The notes beneath the pieces were generated by a model, which saw only the letters and a list, made by a program, of their open reading frames with translations, was not told where the DNA came from and searched no databases. A DNA stretch of 64,000 nt from Hirsutella rhossiliensis (taxonomy: Eukaryota; Ascomycota; Sordariomycetes; Hypocreales; Ophiocordycipitaceae), in NCBI RefSeq assembly GCF_020360975.1, contig NW_025408668.1, forward strand, positions 4,712,001-4,776,000, written 5' to 3'. Shown here in pieces: positions 41,000-52,187 of this stretch (position 1 is its first letter; every line of letters begins with the position of its first letter). The translations under genes and the position numbers were made by a program.

Positions 41000-43900
41000 G
41001 AAAGGGTAAAGCTAAATACCTAGGCCGGTAAGCGTATAGAGGAGGTCTTAGTCTATACTTATCCCTTACTTAAGAAATCCGGGTTTTAGCCCCGGGCTCT
41101 TTTAGACCTACTTTAGGAAAAGGGGCCTTAAGGAGGAAATTAAGTCTTATAAAAAAGGGGGGCTTCTCTAAGGATAAGTCCTTAAAAAGGGGGCCTTTAA
41201 GAAGAATAAGTCCTAATTAAGCTAGGGGCCCTCCTCTAGGATAAGTCTTAATTCCTCTCTTTAGCTATAGACGTCTCCTTCCTCTTACGTGCTATTAGCT
41301 CCTCTTATAAACTCTTAAGGCGGGCTTCTAAGGATAGCTTCTCTTAAACGTCTTTTAGCCTAATTTACTATAAAAAGACAGCTAGCTTTTACTTTAGTAA
41401 GGGCTTTATAAGACCGTCGGCTTTTATTAATGCTATTAAAACCTAACGGATAGAAATTAGTCCCCTTTAGACCTCTTAGCGTAACTAATACTAGTAAATA
41501 TCGATATACTATAGCTAGGTTAATAACTTACTATTTTCTATAAGAATTTATATAGTCTATATATTATCGTATTTTATAGCTAATAGGGTCGGAATTTATA
41601 GTCGTAGAGATATTAGTAGCTAGCTAAGGAAAATCGCTTCTTTTAACGCTTCTAAAAGAGCTAGTAGCTCTACCTCTATACTAGAAGTTATAATAGTAGC
41701 TTACTTCGAAGCTCTCTAAGTAATAGTTCCTTTAAAAAGGGATATAATATACCCTTATAAGCTCTTCCTATCTAAGGAATTATCTATAAAGGACGAATCG
41801 CTTAAATAAAGGAAGATTTCGGTAGCTTATTTCCTTCCCTACCCTCCTAGGCATAGACTATTTAATCTCGTTAAATAAAGATAAAGGATAGCTCTATCTA
41901 CTACTTCTTAGTGCCTAGGGCTAGGATTCTAGTTATACCTAGCTAGCCGGGAGACCGTAAAAGAGATATCCGGTCTAGTAGAAATAGCTAAAAAAAGTAA
42001 GGAGCCTACCTTCTATTAATATTAGTATTTCTCTTACTCCCTAGCTTAAAGGGACGGATTAGGTAAAAGCTCTTTATTTAATATAAGCGTAGAGGGAAGC
42101 TTCTTATCGAGGGAATTAAGGAGGAATTTATAAGCGACCTTATTAATATAGGCGTCCTAGGTAAGCTAGATAGTCCGTTAGGACCTATTCCTAAGAATTC
42201 GTATCCCTAGGAACTATTTTAGCTCCCTTAGCTTAGTTATCTTATACCTTTATTATAGGCCTTATATAGCCTCCCTAGTAGTAGCTTCTTTCTCTTTTAG
42301 GTAGGCCTAGATAATATCGTCGACGTAGAAGAAGACCGTGATTTTACCCTTCTATATTATATACGGTTCCTAAGGGACTTTCTTAAAGCCTAGGGCTTTA
42401 AGGGAACCTATTAAATACTATTACTAAAGAAGGGGTAATCTTTTTAGTCCGTATAAAGCTTTCCTAAGCTATAGAACCTTTCCTAGTTATTAGAAACTAA
42501 GAGGAAGTCGTATATAGATAACTTCTTCTTCCTTAAGAGGGCAGTTAATAAAGGCGTTAACTATATCTATTTAATTAAGCTCGAGGTCGAATTCTACTAC
42601 TATAGCTATAAGGGTCTAAAAAGATATCCCTACTAAGGTAGTTGCCTTAGTAGGTAGATCCCCCTTTTCCTATTAATTCCTATAGATAACTAGCCGGGCT
42701 TTATACTTTTAAAGGAAGCCGTGTTTATTAGTCTTATAGATAAAGACCTACTTATAGCTAAGGACCTATTTTCCTCTTGCTTTTTCTTTAAGGATATCTC
42801 CGAACGACCCTATCTCTTCGTATAAGGCTAGGTAGTCTTTCTAGGCCTAGAAAAACTAGTCTTTAAAAGGATATCTCTTTAGCTGCTTCTAGTTTACTAG
42901 TAGGTCTAGGAGGTCTCTTTTATATACCTTCCTTGCTAATAGTAGCTTAAAAAGCCGGCCTGCTATAAACGCTCTATAGGAACCGTCTTCTATTAGCGTT
43001 AGGTAGAAGTCGGAAAAACGATCGAAATAAGGGAGAGGTTAGTCTTCTTTAGTATCCGTATCGGGCCCTATACCTTCCTTTGCTTCTCGAAGTAGGGATA
43101 AAAAGGCAGCCGGGTAATCCTTTAAGAGAGGTGCCTTTCCTACCCCCTTAGGGGTCGAGATAGGAAGACTAACTAAAAAAGCTGCTTCTAGATCTTCTTC
43201 TTATATAAGAGGAGGCGTAGGTAGGTAGGCGTATTCTAGCTCTACCGCTTTCCTATAGTCTCCTTCTTTATCTAGATTATTTAATCTAATAGCTTCTTCT
43301 TCTTTAAAGTCGGCGTTATCCTTAACTACTTCGACGTCGGTTTCTTCTTCTATTTCCTTATCTAGGACCTCTTCTTAAGACTATTAGGAAGGGGGGATTT
43401 AAATCTTTTAAATTAGCTAACGTTAAGAGAGTAAGTAGGGCTATTAATCCCTCTTTCTATTAAAGAAGCTAGATTCGTTGAAAATTATATCCCTAGTCGA
43501 AATAACCTTCTATAGAAGAGGAATCTAGATCTAGAAGATATTCATAGAATTATAACTAACGAGGTAACTAATAAAGGCTCTAGGATTAAGCTTTCTTTTC
43601 TTCTTCCTTTTTAGCTATATATCGGTAGTTATAGCGTATATCTTATAGCTATAGGTATAAAGGTAAGCTAGCGAGGCCCTCTTCTTTGTAAAGAGCTTAA
43701 GGGGGGATTTCTAATCTATTCCTTAGGTCTTAAAAAGGGTCTCTAGGTCCCTATAGTCCCTTAGTCCCCTAGGGTCCCTTAGGGTCTAGTTCTAAAAGTA
43801 ATAAGCGGTCTTAACGACTTCCCTTTAAAGGTTATATAAAAGCCTTATAGTAAGTCTTATTATATAGGCCCTTTTTATTATAGCACCCCTTAATCTTTCT

Positions 43901-44047
43901 ACCCCTCCGTTTTAGGCCTAGGTATTCGGTGCTAATAGGAGGGGTAAAATGCCCCTTTTTCGAAGCTAATTTAAGATATCCTTCGTAAATAGCTCTCCGT
44001 TAAACTATATCTTCTTTACCTTATAGCTAAAGTAGGATTTTATTTAG
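41000..44047 (-). pseudogene. Copia-II reverse transcriptase / RNase H region, RIPped
   Basis: On the minus strand the catalytic block VFFYVDDII is still readable at about 42,310-42,336. Other frames are broken. Integrase lies toward higher coordinates and is interrupted by the chromovirus. Confidence 0.75.
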
Positions 44048-44052
44048 TTAAC

Positions 44053-44521
44053 TGTGACGACCGGTGATATTCCCAAGGGATAAACCTGTCGAGGGGTTTA
44101 TGTTGGCAGATACAACAGGGCGTGGTCTGAGCAATGATAAGTATGTCACGTTGGTGATGAGTCGGAGGTCGTAGACCGTAGACTGTAACCAGGTAATCAA
44201 GTGATCGGAATCAGAGATGAGATCGTGATAGGGATCGTAATGATTGTGTTGAAAGCTAAAGAGCTATCTAGTCTAAAGGAGTGAAATGGGGCAGCTATAT
44301 ATACCCAACTGCCCGTCTCTGATCGCGAGGTGCTGGAGGTGATCACAGAGGTGATCACCTTGATCGATGAACGATCCGTCGAGCACCGCTCGCTTGATCG
44401 TAAGGCGATCCACCGATCACCTTTCGCATGGTCACGTGATCCTTCAGCGGTTAGTCATCCCTGGCCCGTGTCATGGCCATCCGTTGGTCGGGTCGTAACA
44501 TCCGTTGGTCGGGTCGTAACA
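44053..44521 (-). repeat. Chromovirus 3' LTR
   Basis: 469 bases, TGTGACGACC to GGTCGTAACA on the + strand, imperfect inverted termini. It ends with two tandem copies of a 22-base CCGTTGGTCGGGTCGTAACA-type unit. Confidence 0.93.
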
Positions 44522-44644
44522 TCAGGTCTCCCCCTCCCTTGGTCTTGCCCTCAAGACCTGCTTTAGCCGCCGTGTCGCATATCCTGGTCATTTCCTGCGT
44601 GAGTGTGTGCCGTTCCCTTTCTTCTTCCTTCATCATGGTCCGTC

Positions 44645-45238
44645 ATGCCGTCTGACCGTGTTTCCAAGAAAAGGGCCAAGGCCTCGTCGTCCATCCGTTG
44701 TGGTGTCCTGCTTTCCACGATCCTTTCGAATCCCGACATTCTTACGATGCCTTCTTGCTCGGCTTGCGAGCGTCGCGGACTCCGGGAATGCCAGGTGTCG
44801 TCTTCGGATTCTGATCGCTGTGTCGAATGCGTGCGCCTTCACCTTCCCGCTGCGACGTCCAAGGGTATCGCCGGCACAGCTTCGAAATATTGCAAATCAA
44901 CACATCAAGCTCGAACGCGAGCTTGAGGAGGCCGAGGAAAGGTTCTGCGCCTTCGAAAACAAAAGAAATTATGGTTTGAAAAGATGATGCGGGCGGTCTC
45001 CGTGGGATCGATAACGTTGAGGAGCTGGAACGTGTCGAGAAAGAAGAGGCGGAGAAGGAGCGGCAACGAGTGGAGGAGGCGCGGCCGCCTTCCCCTCACG
45101 ACGATCGGTTACCCTCGACTTCGTCGAGGATTGGGATTCCTGTACTCCCAGGTGTCGTTGTCTCCTTCTGTCTTAGCCCAATTTGGGTTGCTCGGGATTC
45201 GTCGGCGCCGGAAAATCCCATTTCGTCAGGAGGTTGAT
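44645..45238 (+). CDS. Antisense accessory ORF of the chromovirus (CxxC coiled-coil protein)
   Basis: It lies between pol and the 3' LTR, on the strand opposite gag-pol. ATG 44645 (MPSDRVSKKRAKASS) leads to a Cys cluster CSACERRGLRECQV..RCVECVR. A coiled coil follows in a shifted frame (NIANQHIKLERELEEAEERF), then LERVEKEEAEKERQRVEEAR in another, ending near [12 protein letters not shown]. Two single-base shifts are needed. I recall similar small proteins (paired CxxC then a charged coiled coil) annotated as hypothetical in many fungal genomes beside such elements. It would be transcribed from the LTR side. Role unknown; possibly nucleic-acid binding. Confidence 0.6.
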
Positions 45239-45717
45239 CTTTGTTGATTGAATTGTCGGAGAAGCGAACCACAATGGGTCAGGTGCTTGGTGGGTTCCCA
45301 TGTGTTTTCCTCAGGTCCGTATCCTTTCCATTTTACAAGGTATTCCTGTTGCTGACCTTGTTTTCTTGTGTCCAGTATTTGTTCTGCTTCGTATTCTTGA
45401 TCGTCGTCGACTTCGATTTTTCCTGTGGTTTGGCGTTTCGTGGTGCTGGTTCCAATAATGAGATATGAAATATCGGGTGTATCCGCATTGTTGTTGGTAG
45501 CGAAAGTTCGTAGTTGACTTTTGAAATGGTTTTCTTGACTTTGAACGGTCCAAGTTTCTTGAAATCCAATTTGTTGCTTGGTCGTTTTGTTTTGATGTTT
45601 CGTCGTACGAGGTAGACCATGTCTCCTCTCGAAAGATTGGTCCCTGCAATCTTTTCCGATTGTAGTGAGTGGACATTCGTTCTCTGACGAATTGAAGTTC
45701 TTGTTGCATTTCTTCAT
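45226..45717 (-). CDS. Chromodomain end of pol
   Basis: The C-terminus reads [31 protein letters not shown], a classic chromodomain with its aromatic residues (Y, W, W), which in chromoviruses targets integration to methylated H3K9 chromatin. That fits its landing in a RIPped, presumably heterochromatic element. Upstream text in neighbouring frames ([34 protein letters not shown]) is the usual GPY/F-linker end of integrase. Frames are broken by single-base shifts. Confidence 0.85.
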   Translation of the reverse strand: MKKCNKNFNSSENECPLTTIGKDCRDQSFERRHGLPRTTKHQNKTTKQQIGFQETWTVQSQENHFKSQLRTFATNNNADTPDISYLIIGTSTTKRQTTGKIEVDDDQEYEAEQILDTRKQGQQQEYLVKWKGYGPEENTWEPTKHLTHCGSLLRQFNQQRSTS

Positions 45718-46697
45718 GCAATTTTCGTAGCTGATCTGCTTGCAGTATCGCTCGTTCCGCTTGTGGTCCTTGTCGAGTGACCTTGAATGCTTCTGGGTTG
45801 TATCCGTAATTGGCGTATGCTGGTGAGAGCTTGGTTGTCTCTGTGACTGAGCTGTTGTAAGCTAGTTGTGCCGTCGGTAGCCATTTAACCCAATCGTTTT
45901 GTTCGTAGCTGATGTAGCATCGTAAATATTGTTCAAGCGTTTGGTTGAGTCGTTCTGTTTGTCCATCTGTTTGTGGGTGATAAGCTGTGCTGAGCTTATG
46001 TTTCGTTCCTAATTGTGCCATGAGCTTGCCAAAACTTGGCCACAAATGTGCTTCCTCTGTCAGAGACAATCTCGTTCGGTAGTCCGTGATTGCTGACAAT
46101 AGTTCGTAGGAACACATATGCTAGCTCTTCTGCGTTGCTTGCTTCTTTGTACGGTAAGAAGTATCCGTACTTCGTCAATCTGTCGGTAATGACGAATATG
46201 CTGTCGTACTTGACGTTGGTCATGGGTTCTTTTGACGGTGGTAGCTTTGTGATATGGTCGAAAGCTATCGAGTCCCATGGTTTCTTTGGTACTGGTAACG
46301 GTTGCAATTCTCCGTATGGCTTGTGTCGTTCAGCTTTGCTTCGTGCGCAAAGTTCGCATTTTCTGATAGTTTCGCTGATTCGTTTCTTCATCCGTGGAAA
46401 GTCGTAGATTCGTCGAATTCTTTCCATCGTCCTCCGGATTCCTTGGTGTCCGTGTGTCGGGTGTTCGTGAATTTCGCGTATAACTTCGTCCTGAAGTTCT
46501 TCTGGTACAAAGATCTTTCCTTGATGCTTTGCCAGGCCATCTTCCCAAACAACTGGAAGTGGTTCCCAATCAACCTTATCGTAGGCTTGTTGGATCTTCT
46601 TCGTAAGGCCTTCGTCTGGATTGACCTTGAAGATTGCGTTAAGCTGTCGTTGTTGCATATTCCTTTCATTGTTGAGCTCAAGGAGTTGTCCTTTCAC
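45700..46697 (-). CDS. Integrase
   Basis: The zinc-binding HHCC domain reads [28 protein letters not shown]. The catalytic core has D in FDHITKLP and D in VSDRGSTF in the frame 46,697-45,996. The Glu ([18 protein letters not shown]) is in the overlapping frame 46,117-45,311. It inserts the cDNA. One frameshift lies within the core. Confidence 0.88.
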
Positions 46698-47990
46698 AAT
46701 AGGTGCTCCTGTGTCGTAGTCGGATCGTCGGCTGAGGCATCAGCTCGACCGTTTTCTGTTCCTTTTCTGTGGATTATTTCGTAGTCGAATTCTGATAGAC
46801 ATTCGGCCCATCGGATCTGTCGTCCGTTCAATTGTTGCGTCGTCGCGAAATGTGAGATGTTTTTGTGATCTGTGTAGACCTTGATTTTGTGTTTGCTTCC
46901 GAGAAGGTAGTGTCGAAATTCCTTAAAAGCTTGAATGATTGCGAGGAATTCTTTGTCGTAGATGGGGTAATTGAGTTCTGCGCCATGTAGCTTTTTCGAG
47001 TAGAATGCAATTGGTCGTAGTCTTCCTTCATCGTCCTTCTGTCCGATTTGTGCTCCTAGAGCAAAGTCTGATGCATCGGTTTCGAGTTCGATTTGTCGTT
47101 CTGGATCGAAGGTGGTTAAGACCGGTTCTTGCGTAATCGTCGTTTTGATGCATTCGAAAGCTTCGTTGGCTTTGTCGTCCCATGTAAACTCTTTTTCCTT
47201 CTTCGTTAAGTCGTGTAGTGGTGTTGCAATCTTTCCGAAATCTTTGATGAATCGTCGGTAGTAATTCGCAAATCCTAGGAAACTTTGTACGTCCTTGACG
47301 TTCTTTGGCGTTGGCCATTCTTTGACTGAGTTGATCTTGTCTTGTTGCATTCGTATCTCTCCTGGTGAGATCGTGTGTCCGAGGAAATCTACTTCCTGTG
47401 TGTGGAACTTGCTTTTTTCTGGTTCAACCAGTAACTTCGCATTCTGAAGTGCGCGGAGTACCTTGTGGACGTGTTCCTTGTGTTCTTCTAGGTGTTCCGA
47501 GAAGATTAGGATATCATCCAGGTATACTACCACAAAGATGTCCAAGTGTTCGCGTAGGACATTGTTGATCATCCGTTGGAAGGTAGCTGGTGCATTTGTG
47601 AGTCCAAATGGCATTACCAGATATTCGAATAGTCCGAATTTCGTTCTGAAAGCTGTCATCCATTCGTGTCCCTTCTTCATGCGTATTAAGTTGTAGGCGC
47701 CTTTGAGATCGAGGGCTGTAAACCATTTTTTGCCGTGCAGTCGATCTCGTAGTTCCGATATAAGCGGTAATGGTGTTCGGTCCTTCATTGTAATATCGTT
47801 TAGGCGTCTGTAGTCGACAACTAGTCGTAGCTTGCCGTTTTCTTTGGAACAAACATGACTGGGTAGCCTGCTTCGGATGTTGATGTTCGTATGTATCCCT
47901 TTCGTAGATTCTCGTCGAGGTAGTCGCGTAGCGTTTGCAGTTGCTTTTCGTTTAGGTTGTAAATCTTATGGAACGTCGGCGTTCTTCCAT
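46694..47990 (-). CDS. Reverse transcriptase and RNase H
   Basis: The long frame 47,788-46,694 holds FTALDLKGAYNLIR, LVMPFGLTNAPATFQ and the catalytic YLDD at about 47,524-47,513. RNase H motifs follow: ETDASDFALGA, YPIYDKEFLAI and VYTDHKNI. The first RT motifs upstream (near 47,800-47,990) are in other frames because of single-base shifts. The RT tract itself is open for 364 codons, the longest intact piece of the element. Confidence 0.92.
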
Positions 47991-48815
47991 CTTTGAGACA
48001 AATTTCGTGGTCCCATTGACTGTGTTCAACCCTGTCTCGAGTTCTTCCTTGAAGAGTTTGTCGTATTTCCGGTATTCCTGTGGGATGTTCTTCATTCTGT
48101 CTTGTGGGCTTTGTTCTTTCTTTTGAGAGCTGGTTTCCCTTGACTCGAGCTCTTTGTTGATTTGTTCGAGGTCTTTCCTTAGAGTGGCAATAACTCTTCG
48201 GATCTTCTTGTTGTGTCCTTTGTTCTGTTTATGTCGGATGCCAGGTTGTACAGCCGTGTTGGTCAGTACGTGGGTCTTGTCAGTCGATTTTGTTGTGTCC
48301 GCCGGTTCGGTTGCTGTTTTCGTTTGTATCGCTGAAGCCCGTAATGATTTGCTTGAACGGTCATCCCTTTCGTCCTGTTCAGTGGCTAAATCATCGCAAA
48401 ATTTTGCTTTCTCCCAAATCTGCTGGTCTTGAAACTTGCGTCTTCGTTCCAACGCAGCTGGCCAGTTTTCCAGTTGATCAGTGGGTTGCTCTCCTGTAAC
48501 CATGGAAGCCCTAACACAAGGTCGTGTTCTCCAATGTCCATGATGTCGAAGTCGACTCGTTCGTCGTGGCCCTGGATATTGATGTCGAGGTGATCAATCT
48601 CCATATCAATGATTCCGTTGTTATAGTTGAAGGCCTCCTTCGATATTCGTGAGTTCATATGGATCTTTCTTGTGTCTCCATGGGAGTCGGTAACGATTGA
48701 TGACTCTAGGTGAAACGTAATTGCCCATCGCGCCGCAATCCAATAGTGCGTGTACGTGATGTCCCGCGATTTGGATGTCCAATACCATTTGGTTGCCATG
48801 GCTTGCCGTTGCCAT
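47952..48815 (-). CDS. Aspartic protease and pol linker
   Basis: Frame 48,815-48,621 has HALLDCGAMGNYVS, the protease active-site loop with DCG where DSG or DTG is usual. The downstream motif DLVLGLPWLQESNPLINW is in frame 48,799-48,386. A linker (EYRKYDKLFKEE, the usual start of the RT module) follows in frame 48,503-47,952. Whether DCG is functional cannot be judged. Confidence 0.75.
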
Positions 48816-48968
48816 GCATAGGGTCCTTGGATCTTGTCGTGTCGTGCCAGTCTGTAGCCCTTTACAGATGGCGTACCTCGTTTTGCCTGGTCCTTATTCG
48901 TTTCATTTGGGTATTCTTCGATTTGTTGTTGATATCGTTTCTTTATGTTTTCGTCGCGTGGTGTCGTG

Positions 48969-50343
48969 TCAGCTCAAGAGACTGATTTCTTGTAGCCAAT
49001 CGAAGATTTCTTGTTTCTCAACGCTGTGTTGTTTGCATTGTGCTGCTTCGCAGTTGATTGCGTACCGTGCTTCGCAATTCTGTTCGTTTTCGTACCAGGA
49101 ATCGAGTTTTCGTTCTGCGTCTTTCTGTTTTGCGCGTAGTTCTTCTGCGTTAATTTTTCCTTGGTCGAATGTAGCTTGTAGCCTTCGTAGGTGTCGCCAG
49201 TAGTCCTTTGGTGCACCGTTGTGTCGTTTGTGCCATGCTCGTGCCTTTTCGTGTTCGTGAACTTTGCAGTTCGGGTGTGCACATTCGTTGTAATCTTCTT
49301 CGTCGCATCTGATTCGTTGCGCGAGTCTTGTGAAGATAGATGGTTCGGATGCCTTAGAGCGAGTGGCGTTGTGCCATTCCCCAATTTTGGCGTGTTTGTG
49401 GATTTTGCATGTTTCCGAAAGACATCTCGTTAAAGAACCGTAATCATCGCGGCATTCAAGTGGCGTGCCGTAATCGGGTTCCAATAACATGACTTGGTCG
49501 TTCGGGTAACGTTGATCGATTTTCCAGTAGTCCAGTTCCGTGCTTAGGTAGGGTTTCGAAAGTATTTGTCCGTCGAATCTGACTGGGAAAGCGTTGTGTC
49601 GTGCCTTCTTCTGAAGTGTATCATGCAGTCCAAATAGACGCATGAGATCCATGAAATATGTTTGTGCTCTTCGTGACTGAGCACTGTTCTTGGGTCATCT
49701 GAAAATTCTCCTCGTGGTTGCCATTCTCGTTGTAGAGCTGTAAAGGTGTCGACCGCGGCGATAGCCACAGCGTAGTCTCCTCCGCGTGGTGCCGGTTGGT
49801 ATCGAATCAATGCAGCTTGTTGGTTTTCCGTGAGAATTTGAGGTATTTGTTGAGTTCCAATTTTGAGCATTTCTTCGAATTCTTCGAAGTATGGAGCGTG
49901 TTCTCCAATCGTGGCGTTTTCCTTAGTAGTGAGGGTGGTGGTGCGAGTTCATCCTCGTCTTCTGTTTCTTGTAGCGTGTCTTGTTCTTCAGAGCTTGTGT
50001 CGTCGAAACTTCGTTGTTCCTCTTCGGGTTGTTGTCCGAGTTTCGTGAGCATAAGGGCTGCGTCCGTATCTTCTTTGTTATGTTGTTTATAGACTGCCCG
50101 TCGTTGTTGTCGATCCTTATTTCGCATGTCTTCCTGGAATCGTTTGCCGTTCTTCCTGATCCAGTCTTGTGAGACTCCTTCAGGATAGGGGTATTCTGGT
50201 TCTGCGAATTTGACTTGTTTCTGTGTTGTGGGATCTCTTCGTTGCACCATTGCAAGGGTTTTCTTTGGTGGCTTTGGGAACCATCCGGTACCGTTTTGTC
50301 GCTTAGGTGTACCGTGCATTTGTCGTCGTAGCATGCAGTCCAA
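48969..50343 (-). CDS. Gag-protease spacer, several frames
   Basis: Charged, low-complexity text (for example EEQDTLQETEDEDELAPPPS) and paired Cys clusters of the type CRDDYGSLTRCLSETCKIHKHAKIGEWHN and CAHPNCKVHEHEKARAWH. These repeated Cys/His units resemble additional zinc-binding segments. I do not know this spacer from other elements. Broken by indels. Confidence 0.5.
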
Positions 50344-50525
50344 CTAAGGAGTTCATGCTTTGGTTCCTGCTTGTTAGTAGCGTTCAGGTGTCTCTTACCT
50401 TCTGGGGCTGGGGCCCAGTGAACTTTCTTCTCCTTGCGAGGTTGCTTGCAATTTCGTGAGAAATGTCCAACTTTCCCGCAGTTGAAGCATTTTCCTTCGC
50501 CCTTCTTTGTTGCATCCAGGTCCAT
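49923..50525 (-). CDS. Nucleocapsid zinc knuckle
   Basis: CFNCGKVGHFSRNC at about 50,489-50,448 is a perfect CCHC knuckle, preceded by MDLDATKKGEGK. It binds the element RNA in the particle. The frame is displaced by one from the gag capsid frame. Confidence 0.9.
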   Translation of the reverse strand: MDLDATKKGEGKCFNCGKVGHFSRNCKQPRKEKKVHWAPAPEGKRHLNATNKQEPKHELLSWTACYDDKCTVHLSDKTVPDGSQSHQRKPLQWCNEEIPQHRNKSNSQNQNTPILKESHKTGSGRTANDSRKTCEIRIDNNDGQSINNITKKIRTQPLCSRNSDNNPKRNNEVSTTQALKNKTRYKKQKTRMNSHHHPHY

Positions 50526-51333
50526 TTTGCCTGGGTTAGTTGTGTGGGCGTAAGCAATGGGGTTTCGCGCTTCTTCTTGTAGTTGGCGCGTCGGTTAAAG
50601 TTGTTCCCATAGGAAGGGTTCCAGTTTCCTCTTCCTTGTTTCTTTTCTTGGCGTCGCGCATACTGTCTGTCGTCGATTCGTACTGCCATAGCAATGTAGT
50701 CCGAGAGGTTGTCAGGTCGATTTTCCTTGTAGAGCTCGTCCTTGACTTCTTCTTTAAGCCCGTCGTAGAATCGTGACATAAGAGGTTCGTCGTCCCAATC
50801 AAGCTTTGAGGTGACTTGACGGAACTTCGCAGCATAATCCGATGCTGAGATCCTTTGTCGGAGTTCTCGAAGTTTCTGTTCGGCCTCTCGTTCCTCGTCG
50901 GTTGTTCCGAATACCTTCGTAATGGCTTCTTCGAATCCTTGGAAACTGGCAAAGACTTCGTCTGTCTCGTTGTCTCGTCGCGCTGGTTGGTTGTCGAGAA
51001 AGTCCTCATGATGGGTCCAAACCAGGCGAGTGCCGTTCCAGATAAACAATTTCCTGCGTGGAGTACCTTTTCGACTGGGTCCGAGAGCTTGGTCGGATAG
51101 AATCGGTGGTAGGCTTTGAGTTGGGTGAGAAAGTCTCGAAGCGTGCCATGAGTACCGTCGAATGGTCCTGGCTGTTTTGGTTTGACTGCTTCTCCGAGGT
51201 CCCTAACTTGTCCGTTGCCTCCTCCGTTCCTGAGTACTTGGACCTCCTGTCGAAGGCTGATGATTTCGCGCATCATGTCCTGCGGCGACACGGTGTGTCC
51301 CGAGTTGGTTGATCCAGTTTGCTGTGCAGGCAT
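50384..51333 (-). CDS. Gag capsid region
   Basis: Start ATG 51333 (MPAQQTGSTNSGHTVSPQDM). A coiled coil (MREIISLRQEVQVLRNGG) is followed by the retrotransposon gag domain: PGPFDGTHGTLRDFLTQLKAYH, then SGTALAWFGPIM. The second half, after one frameshift near 51,000, has FEEAITKVFG..EAEQKLRELRQ and SRFYDGLKEEVKDEL. It forms the virus-like particle core. Confidence 0.85.
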
Positions 51334-51385
51334 GTTGACAGTTATGCGATATTGCTCAGAGAGACGCGGTATCGTTCTGAACAAG

Positions 51386-51395
51386 AGCTTTCAAC
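51386..51395 (-). promoter_or_regulatory. Self-priming primer-binding site of the chromovirus
   Basis: The base after next to the 5' LTR starts GTTGAAAGCT on the minus strand. It does not begin TGG and fits no tRNA 3' end that I recognise. It is perfectly complementary to AGCTTTCAAC in the LTR (51,590-51,599), about 39 bases downstream of TATATATA (51,645-51,638), that is near the expected RNA 5' end. This matches the self-priming scheme known from Tf1. Confidence 0.65.
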
Positions 51396-51396
51396 G

Positions 51397-51863
51397 TGTG
51401 ACGACCGGTGATATTCCCAAGGATAAACCTGTCGAGGGTTTATGTTGGCAGATACAACAGGGCGTGGTCTGAGCAATGATAAGTATGTCACGTTGGTGAT
51501 GAGTCGGAGGTCGTAGACCGTAGACTGTAACCAGGTAATCAAGTGATCGGAATCAGAGATGAGATCGTGATAGGGATCGTAATGATTGTGTTGAAAGCTA
51601 AAGAGCTATCTAGTCTAAAGGAGTGAAATGGGGCAGCTATATATACCCAACTGCCCGTCTCTGATCGCGAGGTGCTGGAGGTGATCACAGAGGTGATCAC
51701 CTTGATCGATGCACGATCCGTCGAGCACCGCTCGCTTGATCGTAAGGCGATCCACCGATCACCTTTCGCATGGTCACGTGATCCTTCAGCGGTTAGTCAT
51801 CCCTGGCCCGTGTCATGGCCATCCGTTGGTCGGGTCGTAACATCCGTTGGTCGGGTCGTAACA
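51397..51863 (-). repeat. Chromovirus 5' LTR
   Basis: 467 bases; one G shorter than the 3' LTR in each of two G runs, plus one A/C difference near 51,714. TATATATA on the minus strand at 51,645-51,638 is the likely promoter. Confidence 0.93.
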
Positions 51864-51868
51864 TTAAC

Positions 51869-52182
51869 GAAGTCCTAAAAGGTAAACTAGTTATACCTAC
51901 TTAGGTAGGTCTATAAGAAATAGGGGAAAACTATCCCTAAAAAGGCGTCTATAAAAAACATTACCTTAATAAAGCTTTCTTAATCCTTAGAGACGTCGGT
52001 CTAGTCGACCTAAATTTCCTTATATAGCTAGTCCGGCTATATTAAGGTCCGTTTAGAAATTCGTCTCTTAGTCTTCCCTTAGCTATAGTATTTATATTTA
52101 ACGGTTTTTAGGCCCCTTATTTATACGCCCTATTATTAGCCTAGCTTATATAAAGCTAGGGGGCCTAGGTAACTAAGTCATG
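51869..52182 (-). pseudogene. Copia-II pol fragment between insertions
   Basis: RIPped continuation of copia-II to the right of the chromovirus. No motif readable. Confidence 0.5.
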
Positions 52183-52187
52183 CGTAC

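Larger units (their letters stand above)
44053..51863 (-). mobile_element. Ty3/gypsy chromovirus, recent, not RIPped
   Basis: 7,811 bases with target duplication TTAAC (44,048-44,052 and 51,864-51,868). LTRs differ only by one substitution and two single-base homopolymer lengths, so insertion is recent. Domain order on the minus strand is gag, zinc knuckle, protease, RT, RNase H, integrase, chromodomain. A purine tract (AAGGGAGGGGGAGACC on the minus strand) precedes the 3' LTR. It lies inside RIPped copia-II, so it arrived after that RIP. Confidence 0.95.

Noticed and set aside
44330..44566. ORF in the chromovirus LTR (also at 51,672)
   Set aside because: It lies wholly inside the LTR, with no domain; a by-product of the repeat.
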